From the NCBI GenBank assembly GCA_012656075.1, contig JAAKBF010000098.1, positions 248,001-312,000 on the forward strand: 64,000 nt of DNA, read 5' to 3'. Source of the DNA: Phytophthora hibernalis (Eukaryota; Oomycota; Peronosporomycetes; Peronosporales; Peronosporaceae). Shown piece after piece: positions 10,158 through 21,086 of this stretch (its first letter is position 1; the number at the start of each line of letters is the position of its first letter). Below the pieces are notes generated by a model that was not told the DNA's origin, made no database searches, and saw only the letters and a list, made by a program, of their open reading frames with translations. Made by a program: the position numbers and the translations under genes.

Positions 10158-12493
10158 TCACGATGTCAGCAACGACCGGAGTTTCTCTAAATACACATCT
10201 TTTGCCTGTACTTCGACGTCAATAAGCGCAAGCTATCACACAAAAATCAGCAGAAAGCGGTTAGTCAAAGATACGGAAGTAGGCGCCGGAGTACAGTACA
10301 ATTGCCATACCTCGGCCTTACGCTGGGCCTTCTCTGCTGGTGTCAATGAAAACTGAAGAAACGCGAAATCACGCTTCAGATTGGACAAGGTTTCTCGTCG
10401 CTCCGCTATCTCTTGCTCATACTGCTCAATCTCTTTCCGCATCTGGAGCAGGTTAGGAGATATTAGTACATCAGTGAGTAGGAAAACTACCAACTCCTTT
10501 TTGCACATGAGCAATAAAACTCGTACCTCAAAGTCGGCAGCGAAGCGATCGAGGTCTAAAATGACCCTGAAGTACGTGTCACTCCTCTGCAGTAGGGTAG
10601 CAACAGACAGGAAGGTCAAAACGACAAGTACACCGACCGCAAGTAGCACAAATTCGACTCACATGGATCTTCTCAAACGCCTTCTTCACAGCAGGTCGAG
10701 TCTGAACCCAGCATGGAGAAACAAGCGCGGCTTTCTTGCACGGAATCACGCCGATCTCCACAGCATCCTGCATTACACAATAAGCTGTGAGTACTGCATA
10801 CCAACGATTTCTTGTGTTCGACTGTAGCACACCTTTGGCCGAAGAAACAGTATTTGCTGATCGATCAGATCCAAGAATTTCTGTTCGCCTTCCTCGCGAT
10901 AGTTAAATGGCAGCAGCGCCTCGACAGGGTTGACACAGTTTAATGGTGTCTTATCTGTCTGGTTCAGTAGCTGTTGTGGCGACCCAATCAGAGCATTTCC
11001 GGCTGCTACAGGGGTCACATCAGCCAGCGTTTCCAGGCATTTCCATGTTTCCAACGCGCTGAAAACTTGTGCGGCATCGACAGGATCTGATACGCTACGG
11101 GATGCGTCTACATGTACATGGTTGCTTGCAGACGATTTACCTGGGAGCTGCAGACTTCCGTCTAAATGCAATACTTCGAGCAAGTTAACTTCGGTATCTT
11201 GCACATAGGTTTTGCAGATTTCTTGAATGACGGCGAGCCGTTCTTCCTGAGGTGTCACGTCGTTCAGATTGTTGTCCTTTAGTCGGCGACAAATCTCGTC
11301 GATATCGCTCCACCAATTCCCCGTAATTTTCAAAATTACCCCAGCTTCTCCTGCATGGTTGCTATCCTGCGCCACATCAGCATCATCTTCGCTGTCAAAA
11401 ACATCCGGGCCAATTTTCTCCGGCTGAGATAACAGCTTCAGGCCGTGCAACTCCTGGAAATCAACACCCTCATCAGAAATGAAAAATAATCGTCGTCAAC
11501 CACAGCTTAGCTAAAGAAGCAATGCATACCGATATCTTGCGTAATTTTTCCTCGGCCGAGGTCAAATCCACAAGGCCGTTTGCAGGACGCAGCATGATAG
11601 CAACAAAGTCCTGGACAAGCTCGGAATTCATAGCATTGAGCCCGCTCTGATGACGTGCTTCTAGCCATTGCATTTTGGATGGGGTCATTGTTGAGGTAGT
11701 AAGCAGAACCACGTGAGCCAAACCCTCGCTCGAAACTTGGTGCGTCCAATGGAGCCATCTCTCGGTGTCCTGGTCGCTGAGTGCGTCAAAATCCCTGAGC
11801 AAGAAAACGGGAGACCATCCAAACTTTTCGGATCATCTGTCTCGTTCTCTTCATCAGCCCTCTCACCGTGTTGTTCGTACTGCAGGTCGCGAAGCGCATC
11901 CAGCAGCGCATCCTTCATCGCTTCCTCTGCAGAAACTTTCAATCCGACGCGCGGGTCGAAATTCTCGGGTACTTCTCCATGCAGCGTCCTCTTCAGCTCC
12001 AAATACCGCAGTGCAATCGTATGGACTGCGATCTCCAGCGGCGAAGTTGGTGCAGTTAGTCGTTCCAACGTATCACGCGTTGGTTCCTCGTAGGACCCAA
12101 GAACCTTCGCACCGCCAAGAAGGCTGCTCACAGATGCACACAACAACAAAAACAATTCGTGACACAATTCGCAGCCTTCAACAGTAACCGAACGACGTAC
12201 GTGTTCGCAACAATCTCCGGGTTGTCGCCGGCAGAAATCGACAACAAATACGGGAATTTGGGCGGCGCACTGCCCAACCAGGCGGATGCACCGGTCATTT
12301 TGGACGGTTCAGTCGTCGATTCCAATGTGCTTAACTCATTTTCGCACTCTCTACGCCACCTCAGGAGTTGCTGCTTCGCGTACACAACCTTATTACTGTC
12401 ATCGTATTGCTGTGCTGCTTCACCAATTGCTAAAGCTGCTAGGGGCGTCAGCGCGGCCACAGCCATGCCGATGGATCGAGTCTTGCGTAGCAT
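10158..12493 (-). CDS. Conserved hypothetical protein, AAA-like fold suspected, seven exons
   Basis: Protein of about 626 aa that I do not recognise with confidence. ATG 12493 starts a basic, mitochondrial-like leader (MLRKTRSIGMAVAALTPLAAL). The middle holds a Walker-B-like strand LLRDFDALSDQDTERW followed by EGLAHVVLLTTSTM, the pattern of an AAA-type P-loop fold and reminiscent of RNA12/Yme2. No Walker A Gly-Lys-Ser/Thr is seen. The C-terminus is a coiled coil (KEIEQYEQEIAERRETLSNL) ending LEKLRSLLTS. Introns: 12124-12200, 11454-11529, 10768-10832, 10587-10662, 10443-10526 and 10233-10310; phases agree throughout. One extra base at the A4 run 11804-11807 is needed before LLRDFDAL. The last short exon (10158-10232) was found by splice logic. 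Confidence 0.6.
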
Positions 12494-13116
12494 TTTGCGT
12501 GTCAATTGATTATTAAATGTGACAGGTTTCAAAAGAAATCAAATATACTGTGATAGAAAAGGGTATGTAATATACAAGGTTTTGGGATGGGTGGACCGCA
12601 CTGCACCGCTTTGAATTGCGTGCTGCTCGCACCTCAGTTTTCAATTTTCATTTGTGCAGTGAAAGCGTGTTTTAATGCTTCAGAACTTCCGAATAGTGTG
12701 TTTTATCCATCGGAGTGGCGTGTGATGTCTTTCATGCTGGGTGGGTTTCGGCCTGCCCAGAGTGAATTCCTCGTTTCTGACGAATCCGCTGAACAAGCGG
12801 CCTCGATGAGACCAACCTAAGACTAAACGACTGATGCTCTCCATCAATGCATATCGTAGTGACATCAATTGCAATGCAGTCTTTCAAACACGTGCCTCTA
12901 CAGTAGTAAAGAAATTTTAGATACTGAATAGAAGCACTACGACAAGACCAAGTTGGTTTGTAAGCTGACTATTTGAGCTTAGCTTTGCTACCTACTTGTA
13001 CGAGGTCACCTCCGTAATGTTGAGTTGCTCTGCGCGATTTACTCGCTACCACCCTCGCTTGTGGCTAATAAATACCAGCGGGTTTGACCGCTTGTCGCTC
13101 GCAGCTTGCCGTTCGC
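12494..13116. other. intergenic
   Basis: Lies between the 5' end of the seven-exon gene and the 3' end of the GPCR-TKL gene. Only short open frames with no recognisable composition or motif; no repeat noticed. Confidence 0.4.
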
Positions 13117-15879
13117 CTAGTACTGGAAGTGGCGAATCTTTCCATTGGCGCCTAGCGCGAACTCGTCGCCATCTCCGCTCGGTCGAGGGTCTTCACTTGG
13201 TCGAACTTCTTCGCGTCTGCCGTTTGTTTTCCCTATCTGACGGAACGGTGGCAGCATCGACGAATCGGTCTCGGACGGGCTTCGGTCGTAGGTCGTGGAC
13301 ATGTCCGACGGACTGCCCTCATCCATCTCGAAGTCGTACTCGTCCAGCGACGAAAGTCGTCCACCAACCAAGCCCCCACCACGGCGACTGTCGCTAGGCA
13401 AACCCACGATCGGTAAATTCGACGAATCAGTGTTTGTTGGGATCAACTCCACTGCGCAACTACCCCGAGCGCTCAGCATGCTGATGGTGTCGGTGGTACC
13501 TGCATACGGGGACGTGAATTTGTAGAATTGCTCGTTGTCCTGGTGATCATGGTATTCCTCGCTCATACCACTGCCGCTGCTACGAGCGGAGAACCGACCT
13601 CGGAAGAAGTTCGTAATGCGCTGACCCAGGAAAGAGCTCGGCCGATGCTCCAGATCTGAAGTACCGTCGCCATTTCGCAGCGACGAGAAAATGCTGTTCG
13701 TGTACTCGGAACCTGACACAGACGCCATTGTGGTAAAATCGTTCGAGTTCTTCGACATGTTGTCCAGAATTGTTTCGAGTATTTCCGCAGCCAGAGGTGC
13801 AGACGGACGGACCGATGGGTTCTGCGCCCAGCACTCCTCGATAAGCTGAGCGAAGCGCTGAGGGCAACGCTGTCCAGGATTAATCGGCGGTCGTTGCTCC
13901 ATTAGCACTTTCTCGCGGACCTCGAAGTCAAACTTGGTGTCGCTGAAGGGAACTGCACCATCCGAAGCAATTTCCCACAAAACCATACCGAACGAGTACA
14001 TGTCCGTCCCACGACTATATCTGCAATTGTGCGGGTCCTGCAAAATTTCAGGGGCGTTCCATCTCCAGGTACCAGCAAACGAAGTCAGTTCATCCGACAC
14101 GCTGGGGTTTTGCTGCTCAGCCAAGCTGACAGTACGTTCACTGTATCGCACACGGTTGACGAAATTCGATACCTTGGAAATACCGAAGTCTGCAAGTTTT
14201 GCTTGCCACGTTTCAGTGACCAAAATGTTGGAGGCCTTGAGGTCGCGGTGGATGTAAGTCGGGTTGCGCGCATGCAAGTAAGTAAGACCCTTCGAAATAT
14301 GAAGCGCCAACGCCACCTTGCGCCGCCAACTCAGTGGGAAATGACGCTTTAGCACGTCCTTGAGACTGCCTCGTGAGCAGTATTCGGTCAGAATGCCCAG
14401 CTTACCCTCGAAGTATCCAGCGCGCATGAACAGCGTGATGTTTGGATGCCGCAGTCGTGAGCACAGTTTTGCCTCCTCAATAAAAGCTTCTTCTGAGTTC
14501 TGGATAATAGTGCGATACAACTCCGCATCCTCGACACCACCTGCGCCTCCGTTGGGAAGCTTGATGACCTTCATAGCCACTTCAATTCCCAGCCACTGAG
14601 CTTTGTAGACACTGCCCGCTGCTCCTTCAGCGAGGAAGGACAAATTCGTAAGCCCATTCAACTCCTCCAGAGTCACAATCTCGTTGCCGACATACGTGCT
14701 CTTCATCGAGTCTTTTCCAGTGTTGCTACTGGCAGCACTGCTCCCGAAAACCGTGCGGTACGATGACGCTAAAACATTGGCAACGCCGTTGTTACCGCTG
14801 CCAGCCAGGAGACCTGTCCCCATGCGATCTCGCTGCCGTTCGCCATGACGTGAGCTGTTGCTGCTTGATTGCAGAATCGTCTGGTTGTTACACAGGTCGT
14901 CTTCGTCCTGCGGAAACCTCGCTTCTCCTAAATGCCGCCAGCCGAAGACGATAGCATTGAACAGCGGCACGCTGAACAGCAAACAATCTGCCACTTCGTA
15001 GGTCGCGTAGCTCACCACCTCATGTCCTAAAACGTAGCACAGCATCATCGGAAACTGCAGCACCTGAACCACGAGGAAGTAGTGCATGAGCTTCTCGTGC
15101 GCCAGCCTCAGCGCCAGTTGCACTTGAATCTCCCACGTCTTCGTAGACGCCATCGCTGCATGGTCCACGCTGTTTCCAAGTGACTGTTCCGTCATCACCG
15201 TCGCATTTGGGGCCAAATCACCGGCAATACTCAACCGACGTCTTTGAATCAGCAGCACCGCATTGGCAGCAATCACGCAGCCTGCCGACAGTGCGTACAC
15301 GGCCACAAACAAGTAGCGCAGACAATTGCTGAGCACTTCCGTGGCCTTGCTATCCGTAATAACGGCCTGAATTCTCGCCGTGGACAGCAGTCCGCTAGCG
15401 AGTCCCACCGTCCAGATGAGCAACCAACTTGCTCGTACTGGGAAGCGTTTCATGGGCGGACTGGTGCCTTGGTGGCCTCTAGCCCAGCGATGAGTACGCA
15501 GAACAAAGACTGCCAACACGACACCCCACAGTAGTGACACCATGAAGCTCACGTGGAACACCGAAGCGACACTAGCACCAATGACAGTGCGTACTTTCAC
15601 TCCCGGTCCCATGACCATGTCCATGGACTGACTCACAGCACCTGTAACGGAGAACAACCAGTCCGTCATGACGACGGAGTAGAAGAGCGCGGGGCCTGTA
15701 GCGTGGGGCGGCGGCAGCGGCGGTTTCCGACTGCGACTGCGTCCGCGTCTTCGTCTGGAGCTGTAGCCTGGGTCTGGGATCCGTCGGAAGAGCACCACGG
15801 CCACGACGGACGAGATGACGGCCGCCGTGGAGATGATGACGAGTCGCGCCGTCTCCAGCGCGTCCTCGGTCGCCGTCAT
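13117..15879 (-). CDS. GPCR-TKL bigram: seven-helix receptor fused to TKL kinase
   Basis: Intronless 920-aa signalling protein. The start is taken as ATG 15879 (MTATEDALETARLVII); a frame-open GTG lies 14 codons upstream. Residues 1-320 hold about seven hydrophobic segments, e.g. LVIISTAAVISSVVAVVLF, LWGVVLAVFVL and FLVVQVLQFPMMLCYVLG. The kinase spans about 405-705: glycine loop FLAEGAAGSVYKAQWLG, lysine AMKVIKL, catalytic HRDLKASN, DFGIS and GTWRWNAPEIL. All catalytic residues look present. The tail of about 200 residues is Ser/Asp/Gly-rich. GPCR-kinase fusions (GPCR-bigrams, including GPCR-TKL) are established in oomycetes. A direct receptor-to-kinase signal across the plasma membrane is inferred. 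Confidence 0.85.
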   Translation of the reverse strand: MTATEDALETARLVIISTAAVISSVVAVVLFRRIPDPGYSSRRRRGRSRSRKPPLPPPHATGPALFYSVVMTDWLFSVTGAVSQSMDMVMGPGVKVRTVIGASVASVFHVSFMVSLLWGVVLAVFVLRTHRWARGHQGTSPPMKRFPVRASWLLIWTVGLASGLLSTARIQAVITDSKATEVLSNCLRYLFVAVYALSAGCVIAANAVLLIQRRRLSIAGDLAPNATVMTEQSLGNSVDHAAMASTKTWEIQVQLALRLAHEKLMHYFLVVQVLQFPMMLCYVLGHEVVSYATYEVADCLLFSVPLFNAIVFGWRHLGEARFPQDEDDLCNNQTILQSSSNSSRHGERQRDRMGTGLLAGSGNNGVANVLASSYRTVFGSSAASSNTGKDSMKSTYVGNEIVTLEELNGLTNLSFLAEGAAGSVYKAQWLGIEVAMKVIKLPNGGAGGVEDAELYRTIIQNSEEAFIEEAKLCSRLRHPNITLFMRAGYFEGKLGILTEYCSRGSLKDVLKRHFPLSWRRKVALALHISKGLTYLHARNPTYIHRDLKASNILVTETWQAKLADFGISKVSNFVNRVRYSERTVSLAEQQNPSVSDELTSFAGTWRWNAPEILQDPHNCRYSRGTDMYSFGMVLWEIASDGAVPFSDTKFDFEVREKVLMEQRPPINPGQRCPQRFAQLIEECWAQNPSVRPSAPLAAEILETILDNMSKNSNDFTTMASVSGSEYTNSIFSSLRNGDGTSDLEHRPSSFLGQRITNFFRGRFSARSSGSGMSEEYHDHQDNEQFYKFTSPYAGTTDTISMLSARGSCAVELIPTNTDSSNLPIVGLPSDSRRGGGLVGGRLSSLDEYDFEMDEGSPSDMSTTYDRSPSETDSSMLPPFRQIGKTNGRREEVRPSEDPRPSGDGDEFALGANGKIRHFQY

Positions 15880-16622
15880 GCGCAGTCTCGAGTGGCGTCT
15901 GCTTGGGACTTGGGCGATCACTTGACGGACAGCGGCGAATGAACCTGTCGCCGCCCAGTGCAGGAAGAAGCAGCGCCAGCTGGTCCCATTGCTCCGCCTC
16001 TACTCGTGTGTCCGGGGTCTCTTCCGCTATGTATATGAGCTAGCGTGGGATTACCTGCGAAACAGCATGTGCTGACTTCTTGACCCGCGTGACACGCCGT
16101 AGAGGAATTAACCTATACAAGTAGATTGAGCTTTTCAAAACGAAGCAGATTACATGTACTGTAACGAGGCAGTTGAAACAAACTCGGGTACAGGGTCTTT
16201 GGCGACGGTGCTGCTGTATTACCTTCTAATTTCCTACCGACACAGCCAAGATCGCTGTCGCAGATGCTGAGACGGCCTTCGCCGCCCATGCACCGTGCAA
16301 CTCCTCAAGTATTGCAAACAGTGCGTGCAACACATTATCATCGAACAAGGCCAGTTTACTTTAACGTTTCCTAGACAATTCAATCGACTTACGTGAAACA
16401 TGGCAGCTATCTACTTGAATAGGTTTTTATCTCCTGACCCGCGTGACACCGTGACCCATCCCTTGTGGACCATTTGTGACTAAACACACAAAATATGCAT
16501 GTCCCGTCTCCTGTTTGGACTAAAATTAGACTCGACGTTCGGTAAGTATCGGTACCCTGAGTGAGTAGCATGCGTACTTCACGCCATTTGATTAGATGCA
16601 CTTCAACTTTGACTGGAGCTCC
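15880..16622. other. intergenic, divergent promoters
   Basis: Shared upstream region of the GPCR-TKL gene and the decarboxylase gene. A ggagataaaaacc-like stretch and two short gacccgcgtgacac direct copies (about 16082 and 16437) are visible. No gene is seen. Confidence 0.4.
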
Positions 16623-16638
16623 TCATTCTTCAATTTGC
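16623..16638 (+). promoter_or_regulatory. Oomycete initiator plus FPR core promoter
   Basis: TCATTCTT followed directly by CAATTTGC, 19 bases upstream of ATG 16657. The second block is a perfect match to the oomycete flanking promoter motif (MAWTTTNC); the first is one base off TCAYTTYY. It argues that translation starts at 16657 and not at the upstream in-frame ATG 16570. Confidence 0.65.
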
Positions 16639-16656
16639 CAAGTCAAGAGCAAGAAG

Positions 16657-18237
16657 ATGGACGCCGTCATGTGGAGTCCCTACATCGAGGCGCTGCGCTC
16701 GGGCGCGCAGAGCGTGGACCAAGTGGTGCAGCAGCTCTGTCTGGACAACGGACTGAGCGCCGATGCCGCCTCGTCACAGACCACGGCGCAAGTCGCGGTG
16801 CTCGTGCTACAGATACTAACCCAACAGTCCGTCGGTCCCTACGTGGCACCGTCACTAGAGCAGCAGCAAAGGGAAGACGCGGCCGTCGCCTACGCCCATC
16901 ACCAGAAACGCAGCGCCCTTGTCACGCGCGTGGTGGAAGCGGCTGTGAGTCAGAAGCTGCTGCACGACGAGAGTCCGCTGACCAACCTCTTCAGCTGGGA
17001 CGCCTTCCAGAGCCGTCTCGCCAACCTGCGCGATGCGTTTCCCGAGCCAGAGTTCAACCACGCACTGGCAGTCAAGACGAACCCCACGCGCGGCTTGCTG
17101 CGTGGCGCAAAGGCCAAGGGCTTAGGTGCTGAATGCGCATCCATCGCAGAGGCCAAACACGCGCTGTCGCTCGGGTTTGAGCCGCGCACAGTCGTGTACG
17201 ACTCGCCGTGCAAGACACTGGGCGAGCTGCGCGAGATGCTGCTTGCTGGAGTATACATTAACTTGGACAACGAGGAGGAGATCCGCAAGGTGAACGAGAT
17301 TTTTGAAGAGCTGGGGGACTCGGAGGAAATTAAAAGGAACCACGCGTCTCAGATCGGACTGCGCATTAACCCCGTGGTGGGAGGTGGAACCATTGACGCT
17401 ACCAGCACAGCGACGGTCACTAGTAAGTTTGGTCTGCCGCTCACGGCGGAGACCAAACCCCGACTTTGCGATCTTCAAGCAGAACCCGTGGCTGCAGGGC
17501 GTGCACGTGCACGTCGGTTCTCAGGGCTGTCCTCTTGACCTGCTGGCTGCTGGAGCCAAGAAAGCTGTGGCGTTTGCACTGGAGGTTAACGCTCATGTTG
17601 GCAACAAGCAGGTTTCCGTGCTGGATATCGGGGGAGGCATGCCTACCGTGTACGACGGCGGAGAGCGCGAGGCGTACGATTTCAAAGAGTACGCTGATGC
17701 AGTGCGCAAACAAGTGCCGGAGCTCTTTACGAGTGGGTTCTCGTCCATCATCACAGAGTTTGGACGCAGTATCTTCGTGAAGCCTGGAATCACCGTGTCT
17801 AAGGTGGAAGCCGTGAAGGACTGGGCAGGCCAGCACATCGCGGTGATCCATGTCGGCGCAGATCAGTTTCCACGTACGGCCTATTTGCCGGAGCAGTGGT
17901 CACACTGCATCTCCGTGCTTGATTGCCACGGCCGTCCGAAGACGGATTCTAGCAGTGCGTACCTACGCCAGGACATCGCTGGTCCGCTCTGCTTTTCGGG
18001 CGACTTCCTCGCCAAGCAACTACTGCTGCCTCCAATTGAAGTGGGAGATTTCGTGGTGATCCACGATAGTGGCGGCTACACCATGTCGATGCACTCAAGT
18101 ACAACAGCCGCCAAGTTTCGTCGAACTTTGCGTATTCGAGCTCTTCCAGCGACGTGAAATTTTCATTGCTGAAGGAGCGTGAGACGACCGAGGAAACACT
18201 AGCTTGCTGGGGCGTCGACCGTGACGTGGAGCTGTAG
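16657..18237 (+). CDS. PLP-dependent decarboxylase, LysA/ornithine decarboxylase family
   Basis: Fold-type III PLP enzyme of about 526 aa. It has the PLP lysine block HALAVKTNPTRGLL, HVHVGSQG, the glycine loop DIGGGMP, EFGRSIFV and GPLCFSGDFLA, plus the C-terminal HDSGGYTMSMHS. The CxSGD form and the GGY ending resemble diaminopimelate decarboxylase more than ornithine decarboxylase, but the substrate is not settled. About 110 extra N-terminal residues precede the barrel. Two frame breaks are present. At 17454-17461 (AAACCCC) one base too many separates AETK from PDFAIFKQ. At 18097-18098 one A is missing, after which the frame continues YNSRQVSSNFAYSS to the stop at 18235. The net length is in frame. 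Confidence 0.75.
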
Positions 18238-18422
18238 TTGTACACTGGTCAGCTTTTCGTGACAACAATGAGCTAGCTTTGACGAATACAAGGACGGATT
18301 TCTCTATTTTCCATGTCGATTTCATGCTTATTCGTCTGAGATGCGGCAATGAGGTGCACTTCAAGCCGTAGCTCGTCATTCATACAGCATCCGCTTCGTA
18401 TATGAGAGTTTTACAAACGCAA

Positions 18423-19814
18423 CTAGTAGCTGCTCTCGAGCATGCTGCGGATGTAGATCACCTGGCCGAACGCAATGCCCACCAGCACGACGTTGGTGAT
18501 CAGAGACATCCACTTCACACGCGAGTTGGTGCTCTCAGCAGCTAAAAGTAACAAAACAACACAAACGCGCGTTTTAGTATTCACGCAAACAAAAAGCAAC
18601 AGCAACGCCCGTACCATCACGACTCAGCCGTTCCCGGTGCTTGACAAAGGAAATATCACCACGCAAGGTGAACACCGACTCCTTGAAGAACGCTACCTCG
18701 TGCATCAGTTCCAGTCCGAGGTCTGCACGATAAATCCACGAGTTTTGTTAGTCCAAGCAGTACCCTACCTCAACCGACCAAAGCTTTGGCGAACGAACCT
18801 TCCACGACGATGTGCGGGAAGTAGTCCTCCGCGACGTGGTGAATGCCGAAAACAACGGCATCGCTGTTCTCGTCGTGAGCGTGAATCGAGAAGGCAACCG
18901 TTTCCGTCTTGCCGTCCAGTTTGCGTTCAAAGATCTCCGTGATGTCGAAGGCGACGTGACTGCCAAGCTCCGTCACGGCGTTATCAATCACGTGGTCGCG
19001 GTAGCCGCCGGTCGCGTAGTTGCCCAGTGTCTCCCACGTGACAGGATATTTCATGCGCTCGGGCAGCAGTGCCAGCGCGATGTCCACCTTCTGTCCGTCC
19101 GTTATGCTGTCTACTGTCAGCAGCAGCTTCACGCGCGTGTTGCCGCGGATGATGCTACGCGAGACGCCGACCAGGTCGAATTCGAGGATGCCCATCTTGG
19201 TGGCCTGGCCGTTGGTCGTCGTCACCGCCATCTGCGTGTAGGCCGGCACCGTGGGCGCGTCCTTGCTCACTGTGGCCGCCACATTGGGCACGAGCGTCAA
19301 GCTGCGCGCACCCGTCGAGATGAAGTCGAACGAGTAGAAGAGCGTCATGGTGGACGACGCGCCTTTGAGCTTGCGGAAGCACAAGTGGTAGAGTCCGCTC
19401 TCGCGTACTGTGGCTGTACCGAAGTTGTTCTGCTCTGCCTTCCACGTGAGAACTTCTCGTTGGGACGGGTTCCTCACCTGTAGCAACATAATGAAAGTGA
19501 GGAGCAATAGGACGATCCAAAGCAGTGGCTTGGAACGTACCACGACGTCCACGAGGTCGTAGCTCTTGGGCTCCAGGACGCCGAAGCGGAAGAGCACCTT
19601 GTTGTTGGACGCGCGTGCGTTCACCTCCTCCATGAAGCACTCCTAAGCATAAAGATAGTAGAGTGAGCAGTGGATTGAGGAGACTGTGGGCTTGTGATTG
19701 GGGACGAACCTCCGAGCGAGACGTAAGCGTGAACTGGAAGCGCGACGCGTGCGTACTTGACAACAGACACACGCACAGCAGCAGCGCTACTACCAGGGAG
19801 AGGAAGCTGCGCAT
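18423..19814 (-). CDS. p24/TMED cargo receptor with inserted jelly-roll-like domain
   Basis: Type I membrane protein of the early secretory pathway, about 378 aa, against about 210 for ordinary p24 proteins. Order: signal peptide (MRSFLSLVVALLLCVCLL), GOLD domain (FQFTLTSRSE, ECFMEEV, VDVVVRNP, GLYHLCFRKL), then about 165 extra residues, then the p24 coiled coil and membrane anchor (AAESTNSRVKWMSLITNVV, GQVIYIRSMLESSY). The extra part (GILEFDLVGVS, VDIALALLPE, VTWETLGN, HVAFDITEIF, AVVFGIHHVAEDYFP) resembles CBM96/DNRLRE-type jelly rolls. Introns: 19643-19709, 19478-19540, 18723-18774 and 18542-18614; all phases agree and no indel is needed. The tail lacks the usual FF/KK sorting signal. Confidence 0.8.
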
Positions 19815-21086
19815 GGTCGTGACGAGGTGGAGCAAGGAGACGCCGCTTTGGTGCGATGGAGGAGGAGGATATTGGCTCGCAAAAGTGTCCGATTGTTGCA
19901 GCAACGTAAGCAGGCTGAAGCAACTTAAGATGGTTGCGATGTGCGATGCTCGGTGAGGACAGGACAACCTATTTTAGAGCTTGGCATCGAGAATTCTTGA
20001 CGTTGGCAACTCACTGCTGGGCGTTGCCAACGCTGAAGTAGGCTTTCGCTGTAGTTGGCGTTTCTAGTGTCTTGTCTTCGCATTTGCAACTGAGAAAGCT
20101 CGCCTACAAATTGCATGGAGCGAGGACAGCCCTTGTCCTGTGCACTCGCTGTCAGTGAGTGTCACGGGGAGCTTGGCGTTGATAGCGTTGCTTTTTGCTT
20201 ATCGAACATGACCAAGCAGAACGGGGTTAAATTAGGACACCATTTCGATGAATTGTTCGTCTACATTTTGCGCACGTTATCCGTTGCAAGTTCATTGCTG
20301 GTAGACAGTCACGGCCGACGTCCGATTTGGTGAGCAGCTCTCGGTAGTCGCTTAGCCATGGTATTGCCCTCTGCAACTCCTGCATCGCGCGCCGTCATGC
20401 ACTCTTTGCCCGTCTCAGGTTGCAGTTTTGAAGCGTTATCAGAAGTTCATTTGCCTGTCTACATTTAACATTTACTACATTGCAGTCTGCAGCCTAATGT
20501 TGATAGCGTGCATAGCGAAGTATGCGTACTCAGCGATCTCGTGATCAAGATGCAGTGAGCGATCACACAGCGGCAGCACTTCAACTTGAGTAGATACACT
20601 GCCGGTATCTGGATGCGCGTCTTTTGAATTATGCCATGTCTCGAATGCTATCGATTCCATGACTTCAATCTACTGTCAACTTATCAACGACCGGCTGCGA
20701 TCCGGGCGGCATCGACAGCAGCAGCAGTGGGGACGCACTCGGTATCATATATTTTGTCTTTCATTCTCGTCCTCGAGGTCCGATCGGTGCGGTGTCCTAC
20801 GGGCCGACTTGATTCGCGGCCAAAGCCAGAGATTTCGACCTACCCCGGGAAATGCGCTAGGATAGGTCGGTTCACACGGCGTTTGTATAGCCGCGGCTCA
20901 CCACTCGCGAGGCCCGATCGCAGGCTGAACTGTCTTTCTCCGTTGCGGCATTGTAACCCCACATACGTGTCGGGACACACGCTTTCAGCGAGTATCCTCA
21001 CTTCCCATTTCGCGATCGAGCTGAACTATCAATAGAGAGGACCATAACCCCGGGAGATAACGCCGTAACCCCCGCTCCAGCACAAG
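19815..21086. other. intergenic
   Basis: Divergent region of 1.27 kb between the p24 and nucleotidyltransferase genes. No gene is convincing. A short inverted repeat (cgacctaccc ... ggataggtcg, about 20838-20870) is present and the last 300 bases are GC-rich. Confidence 0.4.
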
